Assembly: GCA_041690255.1 (NCBI GenBank)
Contig: JAWLHU010000008.1
Coordinates: forward strand, 1-64,000
Origin: JAWLHU01 sp041690255
GTDB taxonomy: Bacteria > Bacillota > Sulfobacillia > Symbiobacteriales > Symbiobacteriaceae
Length of the DNA: 64,000 bases
Reading direction: 5' to 3'
In this document: positions 34,508-45,940 of the stretch, one piece after another
How the letters are laid out: each line of letters begins with the position of its first letter
Position numbering within the stretch: the first letter of the stretch is position 1
Position numbers and translations under genes: made by a program
Notes under the pieces: generated by a model
Seen by the model: the letters and a program-made list of their open reading frames with translations, nothing else
What the model was told of the DNA's origin: nothing
Database searches by the model: none

Positions 34508-35325
34508 CCAATTTCCTCTTCAGTCTCGCCGCAGCCGCCGGTTCCACTGAAACGCATGGTGCGGAGGAAACCGCTCACAAGGCTTTCCATCTGCACGAGC
34601 CGTATGCGTACTTCTTCGAGGGCACCATGTTCGAAGTCAACAACATGATCATGACTCAGTGGTTGGTGATTGCGGTCCTTCTAGTAGTGGCCTTTATCAT
34701 CAACCGGGCTGTGATCAACGGTCGGTTCACAAAACTCCGGGGCTCCCTGGAGTTGTTGACCGACTTCCTGGAGGGCTGGTACGCCTCCTTCATTGGCGGC
34801 CGTCAGTATGCCCGTCAGTACATGCCGCTCCTGGGCAGCCTGTTCATCTTTATCCTGGTCTCGAACTACCTGGGCGTCGTTCCGACCGCCGGATACAACG
34901 CCTCGATCTTCGCTCCGACCGGTCGGTGGGGTACTACCCTCGGCTTGGCTATCGTGGTCGCGATCGCCGTTCAGGTGATCACAATCAAGTGGCTGGGTAT
35001 CGGTGGCTGGATCAAGCATCTGCTGCATCTTGGCCCGCTCTCCATCCTGGAAGAGTTCGTCCGGCCCTTCTCACTGTCCCTCCGTCTTTTCGGTAATATC
35101 TTCGGTGAGGAGACCCTGCTGGCGGTTATCGTCTTCCTGGCCCCGATGATCGCCCCGATCCCGATCATGGGTCTCAGCCTCATGTTCGGCGCCATTCAGG
35201 CGATCGTTTTTACGACGCTGACGGCGATCTACATTGGCGGTGTTCTGGAGCACGCTCTTGCCCATGGTCACGGTCATGGCGATCATGGTCACGCTCACGA
35301 GCACGAGCCGGCTCACGCTCACTAG
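34504..35325 (+). CDS. atpB: ATP synthase Fo subunit a
   Basis: A 273-residue membrane protein that forms the proton half-channels next to the c-ring. The essential arginine lies in FSLSLRLFGNIFGEE, and the last helices contain FGAIQAIVFTTLTAIYIGG. The C-terminus carries a tail in which 10 of 24 residues are histidine (about 250-273), absent from most a subunits. TTG 34504 overlaps atpI. A 177-base gap before atpE probably contains elements that raise atpE expression. Confidence 0.95.
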   Translation: MTNFLFSLAAAAGSTETHGAEETAHKAFHLHEPYAYFFEGTMFEVNNMIMTQWLVIAVLLVVAFIINRAVINGRFTKLRGSLELLTDFLEGWYASFIGGRQYARQYMPLLGSLFIFILVSNYLGVVPTAGYNASIFAPTGRWGTTLGLAIVVAIAVQVITIKWLGIGGWIKHLLHLGPLSILEEFVRPFSLSLRLFGNIFGEETLLAVIVFLAPMIAPIPIMGLSLMFGAIQAIVFTTLTAIYIGGVLEHALAHGHGHGDHGHAHEHEPAHAH

Positions 35326-35502
35326 GCTGTCGTTTTGCGAGCCATCTCGCTAGCAGCGAATGGCTGGCTGCACAATTTTAGGCTTTCCTCCCCCTCTGGG
35401 AAGGTAACACTTCCTTTACCCCTATGGGAGGATTGACTAAAGCGGGCCGCAAGCCCAGGTCTTTAACACTTTTTATCTGTGTGTAGGAGGGGACCCAAAG
35501 AG

Positions 35503-35751
35503 ATGACAAACGCTCTCGCTTGGATCGCGATCGCTGCCGCTCTTGCTATCTCCGTCGCCGCTATCGGCGCCACCATGGCCCAGGGTAAGGCTACCGCCGC
35601 TGCGATGGACGCCATCTGGCGTCAGCCCGAGGCCGCTAACGATGTCCGCGGCGCTCTGATCGTCTCCCTGGCTCTTATGGAAGCCATCGCCATCTACGGC
35701 CTGCTGATCGGTCTGCTGATCATCTTCATCCTGCCCGGTGCCGGCGCGTAA
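35503..35751 (+). CDS. atpE: ATP synthase Fo subunit c
   Basis: An 82-residue two-helix protein, which assembles into the rotor ring. The ion-binding glutamate lies in the second helix (ALMEAIAIYG); it is followed by alanine rather than Ser/Thr, which suggests proton rather than sodium coupling. The usual GxGxGxGxG run of helix 1 is replaced by a Ser/Ala/Thr-containing version (SVAAIGATMAQG). The conserved loop RQPE is present. ATG 35503 follows TAGGAGGGG. Confidence 0.94.
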   Translation: MTNALAWIAIAAALAISVAAIGATMAQGKATAAAMDAIWRQPEAANDVRGALIVSLALMEAIAIYGLLIGLLIIFILPGAGA

Positions 35752-35758
35752 CTCGGAG

Positions 35759-35793
35759 GGGGCGACCCGAGGCTAGTCACCTCTGGTCGCCCC
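35759..35793 (+). terminator. hairpin between atpE and atpF
   Basis: GGGGCGACC (35759-35767) pairs with GGTCGCCCC (35785-35793), with an inner GAGG/CCTC helix. Lacking a T-run, it is more likely an mRNA-stabilising or processing element that raises atpE relative to downstream genes than a true terminator. Confidence 0.6.
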
Positions 35794-35818
35794 TTACTAG
35801 AGAGGGGGGGAATTTTCT

Positions 35819-36352
35819 TTGGACATGAACTTCCTGTTTACGCTCGCAGCGGAGGGAGGCGGTTTTAACCCGTTCCCTACGATGAACGAGCTGCTCTGGA
35901 CCCTTCTGAACTTTGCCATACTCCTCTGGGGTCTTCATAGGTTCCTGTACAAGCCCCTTCTCGGCGCCATCAGCGCTCGCGAGAACGAGATCGAGAGCGC
36001 TCTGAAGAAGGCTGCCGAGGATCGCGCTGAGGCGGATCGGCTCCGCAAGGAGTTCGAGTCCCAGATCGCCAACTCGCAGCGCGAGGCTCAGGAGATTATT
36101 AACAAGGCTGTGAAGGGCGCCAACGCTGCCAAGGAGCAGATTGAGGCCGACGCTCGGGCCAAGGCGTCGGAGTTGCTCGAGAACGCTACCAAGACCATCG
36201 AACGGGAGAAGACGAAGGCTCTTGCCGAACTCCGGCAGGAGGTCGCCAACCTGGCGGTGGCGGTGGCCGGAAAGGTTATCGAGAAGAATCTCGATAACGC
36301 CGAGCAGAAGCGCCTTGCTGATAGCTTCGTCGCTGAGGTAGGGAAGCACTAA
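35819..36352 (+). CDS. atpF: ATP synthase Fo subunit b
   Basis: A 177-residue stator protein with one N-terminal membrane helix (about 25-45), then a long charged alpha-helical, coiled-coil part (about 50-165) rich in Glu, Lys and Ala that links Fo to subunit delta. TTG 35819 lies 8 bases after GAGGGGGGG; ATG 35825 is an alternative but is 14 bases away. Its stop overlaps the atpH start (TAATG). Confidence 0.94.
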   Translation: MDMNFLFTLAAEGGGFNPFPTMNELLWTLLNFAILLWGLHRFLYKPLLGAISARENEIESALKKAAEDRAEADRLRKEFESQIANSQREAQEIINKAVKGANAAKEQIEADARAKASELLENATKTIEREKTKALAELRQEVANLAVAVAGKVIEKNLDNAEQKRLADSFVAEVGKH

Positions 36353-36900
36353 TGCTGAATCAGGCAGTCGCTCGCCGCTACGCTCGTGCCCTCTTCGACC
36401 TGGCCCAGGAGAAGGGTGTCACCGAGCAGGTTGACAACGAATTGCAGTTGGTGGTCAAGATGATCGAGTCCGATGGCTATCTCCGTGCCATCATGAACGA
36501 CGTCCTGATCTCCCCTGACAAGAAGCACAACCTGATCGAGAAGCTGTTCGGCGGTAAGGTCTCGCCGCTGGTTCTGAACTTCCTCTACGTGGTCGTTCGC
36601 AAGCGCCGTGAGGCCAACCTTTCTGAGATCTACAGGGCTTTTCTGGACCTGGCTAACGAGGCCCGCGGGGTCGTGGAAGTCGAGGTCCGTTCGGCCTTCT
36701 CCCTCCCTGAGGAGACGATCCAGACCCTTGAATCCAAGCTTGTCGCCAAGCTTGGCAAGCGTGTGAAATTCCAGACCCAGGTCGCTCCCGAGCTGATTGG
36801 CGGCCTGGTCGTGCGAGTGGGCGATACCCTGATGGACGGTTCCATTAGGACACGTCTGCGCCGCATGCGTGAGCGCCTGATCAGTTCCAAAGCTGAGTAA
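36352..36900 (+). CDS. atpH: ATP synthase F1 subunit delta
   Basis: A 182-residue protein that joins the F1 head to the b stator stalk. The N-terminal ARRYARALFDLAQEKG motif and the C-terminal PELIGGLVVRVGDTLMDGSIRTRL segment are hallmarks. It starts within the atpF stop codon, indicating translational coupling, and is followed by atpA after 17 bases. Confidence 0.95.
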   Translation: MLNQAVARRYARALFDLAQEKGVTEQVDNELQLVVKMIESDGYLRAIMNDVLISPDKKHNLIEKLFGGKVSPLVLNFLYVVVRKRREANLSEIYRAFLDLANEARGVVEVEVRSAFSLPEETIQTLESKLVAKLGKRVKFQTQVAPELIGGLVVRVGDTLMDGSIRTRLRRMRERLISSKAE

Positions 36901-36917
36901 CTAGGGGTGAAACTGGG

Positions 36918-38438
<1,521 letters not shown>

Positions 38439-38453
38439 GGGTGGTGAGCAGAG

Positions 38454-39320
38454 TTGGCTGAGAACAAGAAATCCGTACTCCGCCGCATCAAGGCGGTCAA
38501 GAGCACGCAGCAGATCACCAAGGCCCAGAAGATGATCTCCGTTGCGAAGCTCCGTAAGTCTCAGGACAGGGTTCTCGCCGCTCGCCCCTACGCCCGTGAG
38601 CTTGCGAAGACGCTCGCTCGCCTGGTGCAGGGCGGCGCTGGCGCTAACCATCCGCTGCTGGCGCAGCGGACCGGCACTCCCACAGTCGCCTATGTGGTGG
38701 TCACCGCCGATCGTGGTCTGGCCGGCTCCTTCAACGTCAACATGATCCGCAAGGCGAACGCCACCATGAAGGCCGACGCCCGTCCGCTGAAGCTGGTTGC
38801 CATTGGCCGGAAGGGCCGTGACTTCTTCTCGAAGCGGGGGGTCACCCCGGTTCTGGAGTACACGGGGCTGGGTGAGGAGATCAACTTCACCGCCGCCCGG
38901 CAGATGGTCCAGAAGCTCGTCGATATGTACGTCAGCGGTGAGGTAGACGAGGTCCGGTTGCTCTACACCGAGTTTGTCAACCCGGTGACGCAGCGCCCGA
39001 CCGAGGTCCAGTTGCTCCCGGTCGTCGCCCCGGAGGGTGAGGGGACCGAGGGCCCGCAGACGGACTATATCTACGAGCCTTCGGCGGAAGAGGTCCTGAA
39101 CACGCTGGTCCCCCGGTTTGCAGAGACGGTCTTCTACCAGGCTCTCCTGGAGTCGAAGGCCTCTGAGCACGGCGCTCGTATGACAGCCATGTCCAGCGCA
39201 ACCGATAAGGCCGGCGAAATGATCGCCAAGCTGACCCTCGCGTACAACCGGGCCCGTCAGGCCGGCATTACACGTGAGATCTCTGAAATCGTCGGCGGCG
39301 CCGCAGCCCTCGAGGGCTAA
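38454..39320 (+). CDS. atpG: ATP synthase F1 subunit gamma
   Basis: A 288-residue central-stalk protein that rotates with the c-ring. The N-terminal RRIKAVKSTQQITKAQKMIS helix and the C-terminal ALEXAS-like region with AEMIAKLTLAYNRARQ (here GEMIAKLTLAYNRARQ) form the coiled-coil shaft. Start TTG 38454 follows GGTGGTGAGCAGAG. It lies between atpA and atpD as usual. Confidence 0.96.
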   Translation: MAENKKSVLRRIKAVKSTQQITKAQKMISVAKLRKSQDRVLAARPYARELAKTLARLVQGGAGANHPLLAQRTGTPTVAYVVVTADRGLAGSFNVNMIRKANATMKADARPLKLVAIGRKGRDFFSKRGVTPVLEYTGLGEEINFTAARQMVQKLVDMYVSGEVDEVRLLYTEFVNPVTQRPTEVQLLPVVAPEGEGTEGPQTDYIYEPSAEEVLNTLVPRFAETVFYQALLESKASEHGARMTAMSSATDKAGEMIAKLTLAYNRARQAGITREISEIVGGAAALEG

Positions 39321-39341
39321 GGCCGCTTAGGAGGGACTAAG

Positions 39342-40760
<1,419 letters not shown>

Positions 40761-40761
40761 T

Positions 40762-41187
40762 ATGGCCGAAACGTTGACCCTTAGCGTGATCACGCCGGAA
40801 CGCTCTGTCGTGAAGGATATCACCGCCGAGGCGGTCGTCATTCCCGTGGTCGATGGCTCCATGGGTATCCTGGTCAACCATGCCCCCATGGTGGCGAACC
40901 TGCGGATCGGTCTGTTGAAGTACAAGCAGGGCGGTACCTACAAGCGGATTGCCCTTACCGGTGGCTTCATGGAGCTCTCCAATAATCGGATAACGGTCCT
41001 TGCCGACGCGGCCGAGATTGGTGACTCCATTGACGTCATGCGTGCGCAGGAGGCTCGACGGCGTGCCGAGACCCGTCTGCGCGAGCGGGCGGATAACATC
41101 GACCGGGTGCGGGCAGAGGTTGCTCTGCGCCGGGCGCTCAACCGACTGCGTGCAGCGGGTGCACTTGACGAGGACCGGAAGGGCTAA
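40762..41187 (+). CDS. atpC: ATP synthase F1 subunit epsilon
   Basis: A 141-residue subunit with an N-terminal beta-sandwich (about 1-88; VVIPVVDGSMGILVNHAP) and a two-helix C-terminal domain (about 95-141) rich in Arg, Glu and Ala, able to inhibit ATP hydrolysis. It starts two bases after the atpD stop and is the last gene of the operon, before a good terminator. Confidence 0.95.
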   Translation: MAETLTLSVITPERSVVKDITAEAVVIPVVDGSMGILVNHAPMVANLRIGLLKYKQGGTYKRIALTGGFMELSNNRITVLADAAEIGDSIDVMRAQEARRRAETRLRERADNIDRVRAEVALRRALNRLRAAGALDEDRKG

Positions 41188-41203
41188 CCAGAGTCAAACA
41201 GAG

Positions 41204-41232
41204 AGTCGGGAGCAATGCGCTCCCGACTTTTT
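41204..41232 (+). terminator. intrinsic terminator of the atp operon
   Basis: AGTCGGGAGC (41204-41213) pairs with GCTCCCGACT (41219-41228) and TTTTC follows. Confidence 0.93.
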
Positions 41233-41240
41233 CTTGTGCG

Positions 41241-41534
41241 CTATGGCAAAGGGCTGACCCCATCCAGCACGGCCATGGTCAGGTTCCCCAGGCTGAGCCG
41301 GGCTACCCTGACCGTCCCCCTAAGAGGGCCCCCGTCTTCCGTCTGGGCGAGTACCTGCACCGCCTGGGGCACGCCGAGCAACTCCTCCAGGACCACCAAG
41401 CTCTCGGCCTTCAGACCCTGCAAGAGAATTCGCCACTCGCCAGCCTCGGTCACTTCCAGAGCGGACAACTGGGCTTTCAGCACCGCAAAACCACCATCGG
41501 TCTGAATGGTGACAGTCTCAAGGTAATGGCGCAT
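41241..41534 (-). CDS. hypothetical protein, 97 aa
   Basis: A small protein on the minus strand between the atp operon and the VWA gene. It starts MRHYLETVTIQTDGG and has a beta-rich pattern with Leu, Val and Glu and no membrane segment. GGGAGG lies 7 bases before ATG 41534; an upstream ATG at 41576 lacks a site. I do not recognise the family. It is convergent with atpC and lies downstream of the VWA and MoxR genes, so it may end their transcript. Confidence 0.65.
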   Translation of the reverse strand: MRHYLETVTIQTDGGFAVLKAQLSALEVTEAGEWRILLQGLKAESLVVLEELLGVPQAVQVLAQTEDGGPLRGTVRVARLSLGNLTMAVLDGVSPLP

Positions 41535-41564
41535 ACGCAATCCTCCCATCACTCGGATCAGAGA

Positions 41565-41587
41565 GGCCGGAGGCAATGCCTCCGGCC
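41565..41587. terminator. GC-rich hairpin between the VWA gene and the small minus-strand gene
   Basis: GGCCGGAGGC (41565-41574) pairs perfectly with GCCTCCGGCC (41578-41587) around AAT, immediately after the VWA stop codon on the minus strand. The T-run is weak (TCTCT). Confidence 0.6.
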
Positions 41588-41588
41588 C

Positions 41589-42872
41589 TTAGTGCACCTG
41601 TCTGCGAGCGCCGCCGTGGCTGCTGATCAGCAGCGTCTCTGTCATGTCTATCAGATCATGAACCGTACGGATCAGGTAGATCTGATCGGCGTAGCGACCG
41701 AGCGTGCCGTACCATACGTTGGAGCCCATCCAGATCGGGATCTCCTCGAACCCGTACTTGAAGCTCCCCAGGCGCCTCGGTTTGCTCTGAGCCGATTGTG
41801 AGCCGGAGCCGGAGAAGTCAGCCGACGGCGTAACGAAGATGACCTGCTTGGCCCGTTTGCGAAGCTCGCCCATGTATAGCTCAATCTTCTCCGCTTCCTC
41901 CGGCGTCAGGGAGACCTTGCCGTCGGTGGCGATGAGCACGTACGTGTGCTCGTCAACATAGGCGGTCTGGGCGATCTCTTCCAGAGCGGAGCCGAAGCGT
42001 GTGCCGGCGTTCCAGGACTTCGCTCCCTGAATCAGCCGCTGTACCTTCTCCTCAAAGGTCCCCAGGCCGTTCAGGAAAGGGGTGGCATGGGTGGGTTTCT
42101 CACTGAAGACGTAGCTCTCCACGACAAACTTGAAGTTCAGGCTATGAAAGAAGTACAAGAGCACGCTCACATAGTGGACCATGGAGTGGGAGACATCTCC
42201 GATCACGAGAATCCGAGCGGGCTTGATCTCCTGGGGCAAGGGATACTCTTTCTCAGCCCACTGGAAATTCAGGATCGCTCCGGCGTATCGGGGGATGTTA
42301 TACCGCAACGTTCGGCCAATATCCAGGCGGTTGCGGCGTATAGAGCGGGCGAAGGTCTCATCTATATCAAGCCACTTGCGGGCCAGTCGTTGGATCAGTT
42401 CCTCCAGGAGCTTGATGTCTGTCGGCGCAATCTTGCGCAGTTGGGCGGACATGAGATCGATATAGGCGTAGCGGCGATTAGCGGCTGTAGCGCCCATGGA
42501 TGCATCGTCGGCTGTGGCCGGCCTGGCGCCCTTCCAGAGGGAGACGCTGCTGGTCGAGGGGCTGCCCCCCTGACCGGAGCCCTTCCCTCCACCGGACCAG
42601 AGCAACGAGGTGCTGGGCTCGCCTGAGGCGATATCCGCCAGGGCGCCGACCGATCCCTCTCTGGACTCCTCTGAGGCCTCAGTGGGCTGCACAAACACGT
42701 TATTGGGGTCTCTGGGGCGGACCATGATCTGCAGGAAGCGACCGGTGACGCGCATCGAACGACTGGCCTTCTGGCCAAGATGGCTGAGCCAGACCAGCAA
42801 CCAGCGCAGGAAGAGGCGAAATGGGCGGGCGAGAGCGAGGACTAGGCGGTTCTGCCAAAGCCGTCGTACCAC
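41589..42872 (-). CDS. VWA domain protein (CoxE-like)
   Basis: A 427-residue protein. An amphipathic, basic N-terminus (about 1-50) is followed by a low-complexity Gly/Ser linker (about 85-125), a helical region, and a von Willebrand A domain (about 210-400). The metal site has DVSHSM (DxSxS type), which is characteristic of CoxE-like proteins paired with MoxR ATPases. Such pairs act as chaperones that load metal cofactors or remodel partner proteins. The start overlaps the end of the ATPase gene by 31 bases, so the two are coupled. The client protein is unknown here. Confidence 0.88.
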   Translation of the reverse strand: MVRRLWQNRLVLALARPFRLFLRWLLVWLSHLGQKASRSMRVTGRFLQIMVRPRDPNNVFVQPTEASEESREGSVGALADIASGEPSTSLLWSGGGKGSGQGGSPSTSSVSLWKGARPATADDASMGATAANRRYAYIDLMSAQLRKIAPTDIKLLEELIQRLARKWLDIDETFARSIRRNRLDIGRTLRYNIPRYAGAILNFQWAEKEYPLPQEIKPARILVIGDVSHSMVHYVSVLLYFFHSLNFKFVVESYVFSEKPTHATPFLNGLGTFEEKVQRLIQGAKSWNAGTRFGSALEEIAQTAYVDEHTYVLIATDGKVSLTPEEAEKIELYMGELRKRAKQVIFVTPSADFSGSGSQSAQSKPRRLGSFKYGFEEIPIWMGSNVWYGTLGRYADQIYLIRTVHDLIDMTETLLISSHGGARRQVH

Positions 42873-43897
42873 CGACCGAGCGCCTCCTTGACGATCGCTT
42901 CATCTTCCGGGTATTTGGCCAGGAACCCGATGGTCACCTCGACGGTCTCTGGGGTGATCCGCCCATCACCCACGTCGACGAGGGCGCGGGCCCATTCGAT
43001 GGCCTCAGCAATAGCCGGCTTCTTCTCCATATTCAGTTGCCGTAGCTGCATGACGATCCGGGCTACACGCACGGCAAAGTCCTGGGGCACCCCGACCGAC
43101 GTTTCGATGATGGAGGCCAGGGCCGGCTCCTGCGGAAAAAGCAGATCCAGCCAGACCGTGCGCCGCATGAACGCGGTATCGAGCCGCTTGTATTCATTCG
43201 AGGTGAGGAAGACGAAGAGTGGCGCCTTGGCGCGGAGGATCTTTGTCTGCGCCGAGTGATCCAAGTTGTGCACGACCAATTCTTTCTTGTCGAGGTAGCG
43301 CAAGAAAAAGTTCGTAGTATGCTCGTTCAACTTATCGACTTCATCCACCCGAACAACGCAGGGCCTGTCGGAGAGCAAGCTTTCCAGCAGCGGTGTGCGG
43401 TTCAGGTACTCCAACGTGTATAGATTAGGCGGGTCACCAGTACCACTGGCCTTGTAGGCTTGGGAATCGACGATCTGCTTGAAACCATTCCAGGAGATAC
43501 CGATCTCCTCCGCCTCCAGGTGGCTGTGGCATTCCAGGTCAATGAACGTGTAGCCCATGGCCTGGGCAAAGGACTCGGCCAATTGCGACTTGCCAATGCC
43601 GGGTTCTCCACGCAGACCGATCGGCTTTCCCTGCCGAAGGTACGACCAGAGCTTCATGCCGCTTACTTGGTCGAGGAAGTAATTCTGCGCCTCTAGTTCC
43701 CGCATCAGCTCTTCACTAGATAGATGAAACACGCGACTCGCCTCCTTCTGGATGCGGTCCTTCGCCAGATCGAAGGCCTCCTGGGTCGCAACCTCCTGTC
43801 GCCATAACCGCCACCAACGGGGACCCCATCGGATGATCGGTACAGCTATGGCAACGCTCGTCACCAGGGCACCCACCACGAGTGGACTTGGGCTCAC
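42842..43897 (-). CDS. MoxR-type AAA+ ATPase with N-terminal membrane anchor
   Basis: A 351-residue AAA+ ATPase. An N-terminal hydrophobic segment (about 5-22) is unusual for MoxR and would place it at the membrane. Walker A is GEPGIGKS (about residues 97-104), Walker B is VVRVDEVDK, sensor 1 is FLTSN, and an arginine finger-like RR lies near AFMRRTVWLD. It overlaps the VWA gene. MoxR and VWA pairs serve cofactor insertion or assembly; next to the atp operon, a membrane assembly role is possible but unproven. GTG 43897 follows GGCGGTGA. Confidence 0.9.
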   Translation of the reverse strand: MSPSPLVVGALVTSVAIAVPIIRWGPRWWRLWRQEVATQEAFDLAKDRIQKEASRVFHLSSEELMRELEAQNYFLDQVSGMKLWSYLRQGKPIGLRGEPGIGKSQLAESFAQAMGYTFIDLECHSHLEAEEIGISWNGFKQIVDSQAYKASGTGDPPNLYTLEYLNRTPLLESLLSDRPCVVRVDEVDKLNEHTTNFFLRYLDKKELVVHNLDHSAQTKILRAKAPLFVFLTSNEYKRLDTAFMRRTVWLDLLFPQEPALASIIETSVGVPQDFAVRVARIVMQLRQLNMEKKPAIAEAIEWARALVDVGDGRITPETVEVTIGFLAKYPEDEAIVKEALGRWYDGFGRTA

Positions 43898-44139
43898 AGG
43901 AAGTCACCGCCTTTGTGAAACGCGTGCCAATCTGGAGACAGACATGAAGAAGGGGGGACCGGTGTCCCCTCTTTCACACAGCAGCCTCGTCTCTACCATA
44001 GAAAATAGAATACGGGGCATTGGCCCAAACTCCTGCCTGCGACATGTCACGGGGCACCTGCTAGCCTCTCCCTTACCTGTTTAGGCTATTCGGGTTTACC
44101 TGAAGGTGCTATGGTCAACACTCAGGGGCAGGAGGTGCC

Positions 44140-44790
44140 ATGCACATGCGTCAGTGGATTGCCATCTTATGCGTGATCGGGTTGCTGCTCTACATAGGTC
44201 TCGTCATGGAACGGCATCAGCCGGCACTGCGGCCCGACACGCCCCTGGCAGGCCTGAGCCGCGCGATGAACGAGGCCGGTGGCCATCTGAATGCGGTCAC
44301 CTTCATTCTGTCGGTACCGATTACCGACACCACGCTGCCCTATCGTCTGAAGGGCGTGTTGGCGGAGAGGATCAAACCAGCAGCGCTTGTCCACCAGCCC
44401 GATCCTGCCCTCGTGACCCGAGACGGCCTCTACTACCTCGAGATGCGCTGGCGCCTGACTGGCGAAGCCCTGCGGCACTGGCCCGAGTGGTATGGGGTCC
44501 TCACCTCGGCGTTGCAGGCCGAAGGGATCATGGAGCCAGCCCACGTGCAGCTGGAGGGCCTGGCTGCGGCCCCGAGGACGGACCTGCTCGGTCTGATCCA
44601 CCGGGCCTTGGACAGCCTTGACGCCGAGAACCGCCAGCCCTGGGCCCAGGGCCCGTCCGCCTCCGTGGCAGCAAAGACAGCAGCCCTTCCGACGGGCCCC
44701 CACGCGGTGAATGTGCAGGTCGCGGCGCGGCAACTGGACCAGCAGGTGAGGCTTTTTGTTGCCTGGCCGGCCATGACGGGCGACTACTAG
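44140..44790 (+). CDS. ywmB: YwmB-like protein (TATA-box-binding-like fold)
   Basis: A 216-residue protein with one N-terminal membrane segment (about 5-22), and a globular domain outside. Its place after atp and just before spoIID matches Bacillus ywmB, a DUF1779 protein whose role in sporulation is not known. Short motifs (LSRAMNEAGGHL, LYYLEMRWRLTG) fit that family only loosely, so position is the main evidence. ATG 44140 is 5 bases after GGAGG. murA, which follows ywmB in Bacillus, is absent here. Confidence 0.6.
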   Translation: MHMRQWIAILCVIGLLLYIGLVMERHQPALRPDTPLAGLSRAMNEAGGHLNAVTFILSVPITDTTLPYRLKGVLAERIKPAALVHQPDPALVTRDGLYYLEMRWRLTGEALRHWPEWYGVLTSALQAEGIMEPAHVQLEGLAAAPRTDLLGLIHRALDSLDAENRQPWAQGPSASVAAKTAALPTGPHAVNVQVAARQLDQQVRLFVAWPAMTGDY

Positions 44791-44803
44791 CACACCATCT
44801 TAT

Positions 44804-44833
44804 GTAATATCGCGGGTCGACCCTCCATAGAGA
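44804..44833 (+). promoter_or_regulatory. candidate sigma-E promoter before spoIID
   Basis: GTAATAT (44804-44810) and CATAGAGA (44826-44833) are 15 bases apart, close to the sigma-E consensus (KMATATT, 14-15 bases, CATACAMT). It lies about 50 bases before spoIID, which belongs to the mother-cell sigma-E regulon in Bacillus. Confidence 0.55.
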
Positions 44834-44883
44834 TAAGCTGACACCACTCGCCGGTGGTTAGCCGACCCTACGGAGGAGAACCC

Positions 44884-45882
44884 ATGCTGCGCAACCTCAC
44901 GATTGGTCTCTTCGTGCTTGCGACGATCCTGCTCGCCCTGCCAGCCACGATTGGCTCCCTGGGTGGGCGTCCGGCACCATCCACCGCACCCGATGGTGCC
45001 GACTCCATTCCGGTCCAGGTCTACTTTCCGGAGACGCAGAATGTGGTCACCATGCCCCTCGGGGACTACCTGAAGGGCGTGGTCGCCGGAGAGATGCCTC
45101 CCGAATTCGAAATGGAAGCGATCAAGGCCCAGTTTATCGTGGCCCGGACCTATACGGTGCGCCGCATGCGTCAATTCGGCGGGAAGGATGGCTGTCCTCT
45201 GAACCCCGCCGCCGACGTCTGCGCCGACTTCAACACGAGCCAGGCCTACCTGACCGAGGACACACTGATTGAGCGACACGGAAGGCTCATGGCTCAGAGC
45301 TTCTGGCGGCGGCTTGAGCAGGCGCAGGCGGAGACTGCCGGGCTGGTCCTCACCCATGAGGGGGAACTGATCGATCCACTCTATCATGCCGTTTCCGGCA
45401 GGGTGACAGAGAATGCGGAGGAGTATTTCGCAAACCCGGCTCCCTACCTCGTCTCGGTGGATGATCACTGGGGGGCTGATGCGCCGCGCCTGGTCAGGCG
45501 GGAGCATTTTGCCCCCGATGCCCTGGCACGGGCACTTGACGGGGCTCAGCCGCCCGTGCTGGCGGTGACCGCTGCGACCCGCTCCGGCCGGTCTCCGATC
45601 CAGGTGACGGCCCGCACGACTACGGGTCGGGTAAAGACGGTCAAGGTGGGTGACCTCATCCTGAGCGGTCGAGAGTTCCGGGAGCGACTGAAGCTTGCAT
45701 CCACCGACTTCCGCGTCTTCCTGCAGGATGGCCAGGTTGTCGTGGAGACAGTCGGCAGTGGGCACGGGATCGGTATGAGCCAGTACGGAGCGAATGGGAT
45801 GGCCCTCGCGGGAAAGGGCTATATGGAGATCCTGACCCACTACTACAGGGGGGTGACCATAGGCCGGCTCTTTGAGAGCTAG
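44884..45882 (+). CDS. spoIID: stage II sporulation protein D (lytic transglycosylase)
   Basis: A 332-residue membrane-anchored peptidoglycan hydrolase of the engulfment machine DMP. The signal anchor is at about 8-28. The catalytic glutamate is probably Glu70 in VVAGEMPPEF. The IKAQFIVARTYTV, YHAVSGRVTENAEEYF and GSGHGIGMSQYGANGMA segments are conserved. ATG 44884 follows ACGGAGGAG; an earlier in-frame ATG lacks a site. spoIIQ follows, as in Bacillus. Confidence 0.95.
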   Translation: MLRNLTIGLFVLATILLALPATIGSLGGRPAPSTAPDGADSIPVQVYFPETQNVVTMPLGDYLKGVVAGEMPPEFEMEAIKAQFIVARTYTVRRMRQFGGKDGCPLNPAADVCADFNTSQAYLTEDTLIERHGRLMAQSFWRRLEQAQAETAGLVLTHEGELIDPLYHAVSGRVTENAEEYFANPAPYLVSVDDHWGADAPRLVRREHFAPDALARALDGAQPPVLAVTAATRSGRSPIQVTARTTTGRVKTVKVGDLILSGREFRERLKLASTDFRVFLQDGQVVVETVGSGHGIGMSQYGANGMALAGKGYMEILTHYYRGVTIGRLFES

Positions 45883-45940
45883 CCCCCATTTCATGGTCTA
45901 GCTAAAGCCAGAATTGGGCAGGATAGGGGCAGAGGTGATC

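Noticed and set aside
44800..45894. 364-residue minus-strand open frame
   Set aside because: Antisense to spoIID, which carries clear motifs and a good ribosome site.
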